This document shows, piece after piece, positions 55,641 to 64,000 of a stretch of 64,000 nucleotides of DNA (the stretch's first letter is position 1; every line of letters begins with the position of its first letter). The DNA is from Coptis chinensis (taxonomy: Eukaryota; Streptophyta; Magnoliopsida; Ranunculales; Ranunculaceae). Where the stretch lies: positions 23,194,501 to 23,258,500 of the forward strand of contig CM027385.1 in NCBI GenBank assembly GCA_015680905.1, read 5' to 3'. Under the pieces are notes generated by a model that was not told the DNA's origin, searched no databases, and worked only from the letters and a program-made list of their open reading frames with translations. The position numbers and the translations under genes were made by a program.

Positions 55641-56777
55641 CCATTTGGAAGTATTATGGAGGGAAGTATAGTGAAGAATTCTTGAAAGAGAATGGCTGAA
55701 AAAAAGAGATTTATAGGCAATCTATGAGTTTGTACCAATCAGGATTCCAAGTTTAGGTAAATCCAAAATTAATATATGAAAACACAAGTGACTCATGTGT
55801 TGTTGTGACACCGACCTTTATGAATAGCAACAATGGGTATCCATAGTAACTCTTTTCATGTCAGATTTCCACAAACAATTAATGAGATGTTAAAATGATA
55901 GAAAGTATGGGGGGAGGTTTCACATGGCAGTTAGACCTACCCATAATTTCAGAATTTATGATCATGCCTCAATAATAAAATATGGATAGAATAATCGAGT
56001 TGTATGTGTGACAAGTGTTATGCGTACCGTGTAGCGTGCGCGATCTTCTTTGAACACCATGAGTAGAGATAAAATTAGATGGTAATTTCTTTGTTATGGT
56101 TTTCTTAGTTGTTGTTGTTGTTGTTTTTTTTTTCCTTAATAGGTAAAAATACAACTAATACACACAAATATTTAATACGGACTTCTCCATTTAATACGTA
56201 ACCCGTACAAACGGTGGAGAATTATTTAACACACCATAGTAATATACAAAGCGACAAAGGGAAAGAAAGATGTCGGTTACATAGATCTAGATATTCTGGA
56301 GCATGTTATGCATGAGCGACAGTAGAACAATGATAAACACGGTTATCATGAATATTGTTACAGCCCATTCGTGTTGCTCTTTTTCCCATCGCTTAAGTTG
56401 ATTCATTATGTTCAAGAAAATGAGAATTTGTGAAGAGGAATTTGTGAAGAGTGAGAGAAAGGGATGAGTGAAAGTGGAAGAGGAGAGTTGGATTTATAAT
56501 TAGAAATCTGACCATTGGGCATCTGACCGTTTGGATTAGTCCGTTGGGTTTTGACCGTTGGGCTTTGAGAGTAGGCCCAGTGCATCAAGGAACAACTAAA
56601 ATATTACGAAGTATAATAATTTCGTATCATAAACAATTTCTCATTCAAACAGTTTGGAGATACAAAATTATGAGAAATCAAATGATATATAATTTTTTTT
56701 ATCACTAGAAAAATAAAAATATAATGCATAAGGGAAATAAATGACATAGTCATTTCTAAACCAAGGAAAATAAACAA

Positions 56778-57844
56778 CTACGAGGAATCCTCAGGGTTAG
56801 CAGAGGATGAACCAGGGTTTCTACTTCGTCGGCTATAACGAACTCCTGGCTGAGCTGACTGGTCTGGAATATGGCCCAAAGACTCTAGCAGTTGATCTTG
56901 GAATTGCTGCTGATTTGCCATCATCATTCTATGGAAACGGCCTTGGCGATTACGCATTTCTTGCTGGAAGTCATTTTGGGAAGTAAGCATCTCTTCCTGA
57001 CGAAGAAACATCCTACGCATGCTAGTGTTCATGTGTCTCAAAGCTTCCATGGGAGTGCTGATTCGGTGCATGATATCCTCATTAAAATAGTTGGGTGGTG
57101 AAGGAGGAGGAGGTGGTACGTTATCATGCTCAATATCATCTCTAGCTACTGGGTCCCAGTGGTCTAGAACACAAGTCTCGAAAATTCCAAAATTCTCGAA
57201 AGACCTTGTTGGAATGAAAGGAGTAGCAGACTGGAATCCTAAGTTAAGCATAAGCTGAGTAACAAGTACAGCAAGAGGAGCTGACCTGTTTGGCGCAGTC
57301 GTAAAAACATGGCCCAGGAAATGGACCATACAGAAAGTATTCTTCTTCTCCTGGAGGATCCACAGCAGGTGCAAAATGTCTTGTTCACATCAGACGTCTT
57401 AGAAGTTCCAATGACGTTGTAAGCCAGCCACTGAGTGACGGCTAGTTGGTTTTGTCTGAGTGAGTGCTGGTACACGCAGTTCGAGCCATTATTGTACTAT
57501 CCCTTGAGAAGTGTGTCAAACATTAAGTCCATCGTAGTCGGATACTCTGATAACAACAGGGTCGGACTATCTGAGTTTATCGAAATCTGTGCTGTATTCA
57601 ATATTAACTCCAGCGTGAGTTCACGATCCATCCCATCCGCCGTAATCCAAAATTCATCACTCCAGAAACCACCATTGTTGTAAAACTTTAAAACCAAATC
57701 TTTCGAGTAATTAGCCGGCACCTTGTGCAACAGATACTCCCACTCCCTATTTGCAATTTCTTCATCGAAAAAGGGATGAAACATGCCCAAATTGAATAGA
57801 TTTTTGAAATTCCTCTCAACTGTGATTCGTCTTCGTGCTGCCAT
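56778..57844 (-). pseudogene. Extra ORF alpha of element C
   Basis: Minus-strand fossil. MAARRRITVERNFKNLFNLG at the start, then FFDEEIANREWEYLLHKVPA, NYSKDLVLKFYNNGGF, LRQNQLAVTQWLAYNVIGTS near 57450-57395 and NRSAPLAVLVTQLMLNLGF near 57290-57235. The C-terminal 100 residues form a probable coiled coil (MRRMFLRQEEMLTSQNDFQQ). The layout matches beta block by block. It is most like the 'putative plant transposon protein' domain, of unknown function. Broken about once or twice. Confidence 0.7.
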
Positions 57845-58265
57845 AGAGAGGTCTAGATGATTTTCTGAGGGTGGAAATTACTAGGAATGATGGAGGAGAT
57901 GGTGCTGGAGCAAGGGGGTTTGAATTGGTGGAGTTGTACTGCGCGTCTTGGTGAAAAAAGCGCCTATGAAGCCGCGTCTTGAAAAGTTGAGTGGGGGGAC
58001 CAAGATCCAAATTTTGGGGGGGAAGAAAAGTGAGGGGCTGACGCGTGGTGTGGCCCGCGGGTTGTGGTTTGTGACCGGATCCGTGATTTTGGATCAGGTC
58101 TAATTTTTTGCCCAAGCCCAAATGATTTCCAAAAATTCCCCTTATGTCCCAAAATGTTCCGAAATTTCAAACATAGAATTTTAACTCCAAATTGAACGAA
58201 TGAGATATCAAAATGATCGGCATTAAAAATGTCATCCACTGGAATATGACATAATCACATTCAAA

Positions 58266-58267
<2 letters not shown>

Positions 58268-58301
<34 letters not shown>

Positions 58302-58342
58302 TTGGGGGGTTTGAATCTTGTAAAAACAGAACGCAAACCCCC
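58268..58342 (-). other. Long T run and internal polypurine-like hairpin of C
   Basis: A run of about 32 T at 58268-58299 (A on the coding strand). GGGGGTTTG at 58305-58313 pairs perfectly with CAAACCCCC at 58334-58342. It lies at the same place (between integrase and ORF alpha) as the tract-hairpin units of D (4771-4818) and A (31534-31578). Confidence 0.55.
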
Positions 58343-59345
58343 ACTTTTTTTTTTAAAGGAAGTTTATTTATTTACAAATTATATATAAAAATGTATAAGG
58401 GGAGATGAACGTGTGAACAACACCGGATTTCAAGAAGAAAATCATTATCAGAATATGAGGCAACAACCATGCCATGCAAAGGCTCGGGCCCAATCCAATC
58501 CAGACATCGGGCTTATCCTTTATATTTTGGGGGCCTAGGGTTCAAGACGGTACCATCCCTGACCAATGTGCAATGGTCTAATAATAATATTACCCTTAGT
58601 ACATATGGTATAGCCTCAAACCGCCCCAAACTGTCATCAAATAGAAAACTATTCGGGGTTGGCCTGGTGAAATCCATTGCCCGTACGAATGAGGGACCAT
58701 CCGATGTTGCATATCATGACTCTCTTTGTGCACAACACTTAGTGCAAAGGTAAAAATAAAAGACACGAGTATAAACAAGTTGAGTCTTTTAACGTCAGAT
58801 CCTCAAGACTAATGTGAGTCTTTTAACGTCAGATCCTCCAGACGAATCCCAACCTGTGGGAGCAACGGGATGACGACGAAGTTTATCCTACTGAGCTGGT
58901 GTCAGACAATAATATACCTTATACCGGCTCATATCGGATAGTAGATCAAGACCTGGACAGAAAGGTGTTTGTCAATTCATACACCATCCCTATCTTTTTC
59001 GCCCGTCGCTTTTGAGCAAAAGTACTACGACCATTACCTATTTGAGATGGGTGAGATTTACACCAAATGATGAGCTGAAGTTCACGAGGAAGAGAATAGA
59101 AAAGGGAAGAGAAGGAAGGAGTTGAAATTTTTGGTACCCATGGTTTACCAGAAGGCACGTTTGCTCGATTAACAGAAGACATTTATACTCAGTTCTAAAG
59201 TAGAATTTTTGTGGACTAAGGTTCCGGCGCTTGCAACCACACACTCTAGGGATTTTTAGAAAAGAAAATAAAAAAGGGCCCGGCTACCCTAATGGCATAC
59301 TTTCCCTGTTTATATCACATGGAAAGAAGTACACCAGTGAATCTA
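58343..59345 (-). other. Post-integrase spacer of C
   Basis: No gene is supported. It contains a 34 bp tandem duplication at 58782-58844 (GAGTCTTTTAACGTCAGATC twice), related to the single GGTCTTTTAAAGTCAGATTC near 31589 in A. It also holds the conserved block with ACCACACACTCTAGGG and GGGCCCGGCTACC at 59215-59300. Confidence 0.6.
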
Positions 59346-60720
59346 TTAGTCTGTGTAGACTGGATCTTTGAGAAGAGTCTCTTCGACATCTGGAGAGCCC
59401 AACTCATGATAATGTTTTACGCGTTGGCCATTTACTTGAAATTCACTTTCATCATTTACATTTTTCAAAGATATAGCCCCATAAGGGGTGACAGCAGAGA
59501 CAATGAAAGGACCAAACCATCGAGTTTTTAATTTTCCTAGAAAAATATGTAATCTTGAGTTGTACAACAAAACTTTTTGACCAACTTTGAAATCTTTTCT
59601 CAATATGTGTTTGTCATGCACTCTTTTCATGTTGGCTTTATAAGATTTCGAGAGATCATAGGCATCACTCCGAATTTCCTCGAGCTCATTTAACTGCAAT
59701 TTTCTCTTTGCACCTGCCGCATTAGTATTATAATTGAGGCTTTTGATGACCCATAGAGCACGATGCTCAAGTTCAACCGGCAGGTGACAAGGTTTTCCAA
59801 AAACGAGGCGATAAGGACACATCCCTATAGGTGTCTTAAAAGTTGTTCTGTATGCCCACAAGGCATCAGATAATCCTAGAGACCAGTCTTTTCTAGATGG
59901 ATTAACAGTTTTTTCCAAAATGGATTTGATCTCTCTATTAGAGACTTCTACTTGGCCACTGGTTTGAGGATGATACGGAGTTGCCACTTTGTGCGTGACT
60001 CCATATTTCTTTACTAATGATTCAAAAATTTTATTACAGAAATGTTTTCCCCCATCACTAATAATAGCTTTTGGAACACCAAATCGAGAGAAAATATTTT
60101 CTTTTACGAACAAAACGACCGTTTTATGATCATTAGCATGACATGCCAATGCCTCAATCCATTTTGGCACGTAGTCAACTGCTACTAGTATGTAAAGGAA
60201 ACCATGAGAATTTGGAAAGGGACCCATGAAGTCGATGCCCCATACATCAAAGATTTCCACAATTAAAATGGGATTTAAGGGCATCATATTGCGTTGAGTA
60301 ATGCGTCCTAGCTGCTTGCAGAGGTTGCATGCTTTGCAATACTCATGTGCATCTCTAAATAGTGTTGGCCAATAAAATCCACATTGTAAAACCTTGGCCC
60401 CTGTTTTCTTACCACTAAAATGACCACCACAAGATTGTTCATGGCAGAAGGATAACACGTCAGTGTGTTCCCAGTCTGGAATGCAACGACGGGTTAGTTG
60501 GTCAAAACAATACTTGAAGAGGTAGGGATCATCCCAGAAATAAAATTTCATAGTGGATAAGAACTTTTTTCGGTCATTACGAGACCAAGATGAAGGGACT
60601 TCCTCGGTAACTAAGTAATTTACTATGTCAGCGTACCAGGGGGACGAAAAAATGGAATATAAGTGTTCATCCGGAAAGGAATCACAGATAGGTTCTGAGT
60701 GTATCTGTATCAACATCACT
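59346..60720 (-). pseudogene. Integrase region of C
   Basis: The best-kept integrase of the window, an open minus-strand block of more than 440 codons that begins inside the RNase H-integrase linker. The zinc-binding part shows [20 protein letters not shown] and [12 protein letters not shown] near 60420-60320. The core shows [15 protein letters not shown] near 60235, [13 protein letters not shown] near 60060 and [18 protein letters not shown] near 59960. The C-terminal domain shows [18 protein letters not shown] near 59510 and [13 protein letters not shown] near 59440. It ends at a stop at 59346. Confidence 0.9.
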
Positions 60721-61134
60721 GACAAGTCTTGATAAATGGTCTGCAACCACATTTTCGCAACCTTTTTTATCTCTAATTTCTAGAGTAAACTCTTGCAAAA
60801 GGAGAATCCATCGGATCAACCTCTGTTTTGCATCTTTTTTCGCTAATAAGTAACAAAGCACCGCATGGTCAGTGTAGACAATTATAGAAGAACCTACTAG
60901 GTAAGGACGAAACTTATCCAAGGCATATACAACGGCAAGAAACTCTTTCTCAGTGGTTGTATAGTTACGTTGAGCTTCATTAAGTGTTTTACTCACGTAG
61001 TAAATGACAATTGGCTTATCTTCTCGGCGTTGCAATAGTACAGCTCCAATAGCATAGTCACTCGCGTCACACAGTAATTCAAAAGGTTTAGACCAATCAG
61101 GTGGTTGAATTATGGGAGCGGTAGTTAAAAGCAT
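60721..61134 (-). pseudogene. RNase H region of C
   Basis: Minus strand. [20 protein letters not shown] near 61070, [20 protein letters not shown] near 61005 and [18 protein letters not shown] near 60945, then [20 protein letters not shown] and [12 protein letters not shown], the usual RNase H end. It lies directly upstream of integrase. Confidence 0.88.
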
Positions 61135-61738
61135 TGGCAGTTGCTAGGAACGGACGTCCTAAGATGATAGGAATGGAATCACATGCAACTTCAGTATCCA
61201 AAATAACAAAGTCGACAGGATACAAAAAGTCTTGGACCTTTACAAGGATGTTTTCCATAATTCCCTTTGGATACTTAATAGAACAATCGGCTAACTGTAG
61301 AGTCATGGTGGTGGGTTTCAGCTCATGAAGACCTAGTTGTTTAAATAAGTAATATGGAAGTAAGTTCACACTAGCTCCTAGGTCTAGTAGTGCAGTAGCC
61401 GTATGTTTGTCACCTAAGGTGCATGGAACCGTTGGTCTACCAGGGTCCTTGTATTTGACTATACCATTATGTTCGGTGATGGATGAAAACTGTTCGGTGA
61501 GGAACGCTTGTTGAGGAACATTAGTTCTCCTTTTTGTGGTGCACATATCTTTCAGAAATTTTGCATGTTTTGGCAATAGCTTTAAGGCGTCGAGAAAAGG
61601 TAAGTTGATTGTCAAATTCTGAAAAGTCTCTCGAATTTCAGCAAAATTCTCATCAGGTTTATTCTTTGCCAAGCGTGTAGGAAACGGTGCCTTAGGGCGG
61701 AATTTGGCAAGGGGGTCCGCTTGCTTGTTTCCTAAATT
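61135..61738 (-). pseudogene. Protease region of C
   Basis: Minus strand, open over about 190 codons. LTEQFSSITEHNGIVKYKDP near 61490, then ATALLDLGASVNLLPYYLFK near 61400-61345, the protease active site (D-L-G-A in place of the common D-S/T-G-A), LADCSIKYPKGIMENILVKV near 61290 and [16 protein letters not shown] near 61160. Confidence 0.85.
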
Positions 61739-63449
61739 CTAAGATGTTGACTTTGTTGTATTTGGTGAATCCTCCGTAGGTTCATTATTGGAAATAGATT
61801 CATTTGAACAGTCGGATTCCTTTGGTTGATCATCTGGCATATGTATTTGATTGTCTATAGTTTTTCTAGATCGAAAAGTAGTGATTGCATGCACCTCACC
61901 TTGGTTGGGAGTACTTGTACCCGGTGCATTGGTGAGTTCAAAGGCAGTGTTTGTTGGCTTAGGGTTTGGAACTGCTTGTCTAGGAAACACGCCTTTCTGA
62001 CTCTTTTCTTGCGCCAATTGTTGAAGTGATTATTGGATAGACGTTAAAATTTGAGATTGTTGGTTCATGTAAGCTAAGAAAGTCTCACTTGTCCTATCCG
62101 TAATGAGTGGCGCAGGTTGTGTAACAGGTACTAGTTCACGATTATTGCTGAGAAGTTGTTGATTATAGTTGGGATTTGGATTGGCTGGAACAAGGCTACG
62201 GTTGGTTTGATAGTTAGCATCCGAAGTATTTTGAAATTGATTCTGACTTTGTTAGTATTGTTGATTATTGCCTTGGCGGTATGGAATAAAGTTGTTGGTT
62301 GGTCGAACTGGTGGATTAGCGAAACCTGGAGGAGCCCCCAGCTGTTGATTATTTTGGCGCCAAGCGAAATTCGGATGCTATCGCCAAGGTGCATTAGGAA
62401 TGTTGAATGCACATGCCTCTTCTAATGGTTGAGAAGAGGAGGCATATAACAAGGGACAATAAGTATCAGGATGGTCAGGACTGAGACAAAGAACACATGG
62501 GGATGTGTTAACGTTCATGACCTATTTTGGGAGTTGATCGTTTACTTGAACTGCAAGGGCATCTACTTTTTTAGTTAGGGATTCTATCAAATTTTTTAAT
62601 TTGGGATCGGGTTTTACCTCAAAAATAGATGTAGCCTTTATTACAGTATCCTTTGATGATCTAGACGGCTCAGTGTTACCCCAGTGTGTACCTTTTTTCG
62701 CTTGTTTTTCAAGAAAAGTATATGCTTCAGTAGCTCCTTTGTCCATGAAGCAACTGCCGTTCATTATATCAAGAGTTTCTTTTTGATGATCAGAAAGTCC
62801 ATTAAAGAAGGAACGAACAAGGATGGCTTTGTCTAGTTGGTGATGAGGACATTCTAAAAGAAGATCAGTAAAGCGACTCCATGCTTCCGTAAACGATTCA
62901 TGAGGATTTTCATGCTTCCGTAAAGCGACTCCATCCTTTAATGTCTAGTTGGTTCATGTCTAGTTTATTCCATGTGTCTATGGATTGTGGCTGTTGTCCT
63001 GCAAGCCAAGTTGACGCTTTCTCTGCTAAGGTTAATGGAAATAGCCGAAGCAAGAGTTGTTCCTTAGAGACAGCTGGATGGTGAAATGTTGTGGCCACTT
63101 GTTGAAGGCTACGAAGATGATTGTACGGTTTTTCGTGATCCAAACCATGATACACAGGTAACAAACTAAAAACGTTTGGTGGGATACGAAAATCACCGTC
63201 AATGTCTTCAAGTTTGATGTAGGAAGAAGGTCCTTCCTGTAATGCAGTATAGAAGTCCCACAGGGGCTTCTCAGCTGGTGGAGGATCGTCAGCCATAACT
63301 GCAGAAGTTAATGGCGACGAAGGAACTTGATGAAGGTAATTAACAGAAGGAGAACAATTTTTAGGTGAGAACTTACGCAGTTTGCTTATCGTTTTTTTTC
63401 GACGATAGGTATGTTCAAATTCTTTAGTGGAACCAGACCTTAATCTCAT
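61739..63449 (-). pseudogene. Gag region of C
   Basis: It starts at an ATG at 63449, MRLRSGSTKEFEHTYRRKK. The capsid-like part at about 63230-62910 shows FRIPPNVFSLLPVYHGLDHE and LRLFPLTLAEKASTWLAG. A second capsid part lies near 62764-62522. The zinc knuckle CVLCLSPDHPDTYC (C-x2-C-x4-H-x4-C) lies near 62500. The tail at 62412-62131 is N/Q/I-rich and the linker to protease is acidic. It is broken in a few places. Confidence 0.85.
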
Positions 63450-64000
63450 GCAAGCATAAAATTAGATCTAATTGATAGAAGGAACTTATTATTACTTGAA
63501 TTTTATGATTCTCTTAAAGATTTTGGAGTTGAACAACGTAGGCCTAAGCTGTTGCTAATGTAGCAGTGAAGCAAGGAATACGTGTGTAAACCAACGGCCA
63601 GGTTACAAGAGAGATATGAGGGAGGCTTTCCATGCAAGCATGGTTCTAATTATGTAACCTTAATCTTTCAAGTTTCCTAGACACCGTTGGAATATGATTA
63701 AGATTTATGGAATTAAAATTTATGCAAGGTCGTTTTTAATTATTATTATTATTTTTATTTTTATTTTTTTTAAGATTTATGCAAGGGTGAAATTACAAGC
63801 ATGCAAATACGATCTACTCATATGATACTAGATGCAGTAGCATGTGAAGATACTCTACTCATACGTATAGCTATACGAATAGGCAAGGTTGTATCATCGA
63901 TAAATACTTCCATATGTACATGCAATTATACATCAGTAATACATATATGTACGCTAATTTGTAGATCGATATTATGTAAACGTATATCAACAGAAATAGG
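63450..64000 (-). other. 5' leader of C at the window edge
   Basis: No gene, PBS or LTR end is visible. The leaders of A and D are 500-650 bp, so the PBS and 5' LTR of C probably begin just beyond 64000. Confidence 0.5.

Larger units (their letters stand above)
50153..64000 (-). mobile_element. Athila retrotransposon C, without its 5' LTR in the window
   Basis: Minus-strand element. From right to left: leader, gag, protease, RNase H, integrase, extra ORFs alpha, beta and gamma, polypurine tract and 3' LTR. I recognise no RT core. Its LTR is clearly different from the A/D/F group, while its gag, protease and integrase are related, so it is a separate Athila subfamily. The right edge of the window falls in its leader. 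Integrase and protease are open over long stretches; other parts are broken in a few places. Confidence 0.88.

Noticed and set aside
56127-56135. Poly-A tail of a retroposed gene near 56100
   Set aside because: Only a short (TTG)n and T run between extra ORFs alpha and beta of element C; no flanking duplication or exon body could be found.

Overview
The window is a stack of nested plant transposable elements; I see no host gene, rRNA, tRNA gene or CRISPR array. The families (Athila and Tat Ty3/gypsy elements, a chromovirus, Ty1/copia elements with a Tnt1-type gag-pol and an Angela-like LTR, a CACTA element, a MULE-like AT-rich insertion, an L1-type LINE tail) point to a flowering plant, probably a eudicot, and to gene-poor, perhaps pericentromeric, heterochromatin. 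The species cannot be told from this sequence.

Layout from left to right. 1-4393: 3' part of a plus-strand Athila element (F) ending in its 3' LTR. 4394-13461: a minus-strand Athila element (D) into which F jumped; it keeps integrase, RNase H, RT, protease, gag, PBS and a 1.5 kb 5' LTR, and a 0.5 kb LINE tail sits in its protease region. 13462-about 22479: a minus-strand Tat-lineage element (E) into which D jumped, with an oppositely directed extra ORF, pol, gag, PBS and a 5' LTR carrying an array of W-box cores. About 22480-23765: plus-strand gag and protease of a chromovirus (G). 23766-43086: a minus-strand Ty1/copia element (H) sitting in G and itself split by three insertions: a complete Athila element A (24661-37064, 5 bp target duplication ATCTT), a solo LTR (38992-40253, duplication CTTGG) and a MULE-like insertion (41880-42616). 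43087-46206: one end of a CACTA transposon plus unassigned sequence. 46207-50152: 3' part of a minus-strand Athila element (B). 50153-64000: a minus-strand Athila element (C) inserted in B; its 5' LTR lies beyond the right edge.

Order of events: G is older than H, and H is older than A, the solo LTR, the MULE-like insertion and the CACTA insertion. CACTA is older than B, and B is older than C. E is older than D, and D is older than F and the LINE. The two LTRs of A differ by roughly 1-2 percent by eye, so A is young.

The most interesting signal is in the Athila group. Downstream of integrase these elements carry a module of extra ORFs (three related ones in C, at least two in A) separated by polypurine-tract-like G runs. 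The true 3' tract and one internal tract are each flanked by a short hairpin whose stem changes in sequence while its pairing and, in most copies, its TCCT/AGGA loop are kept. That suggests conserved structured elements at two sites per element.
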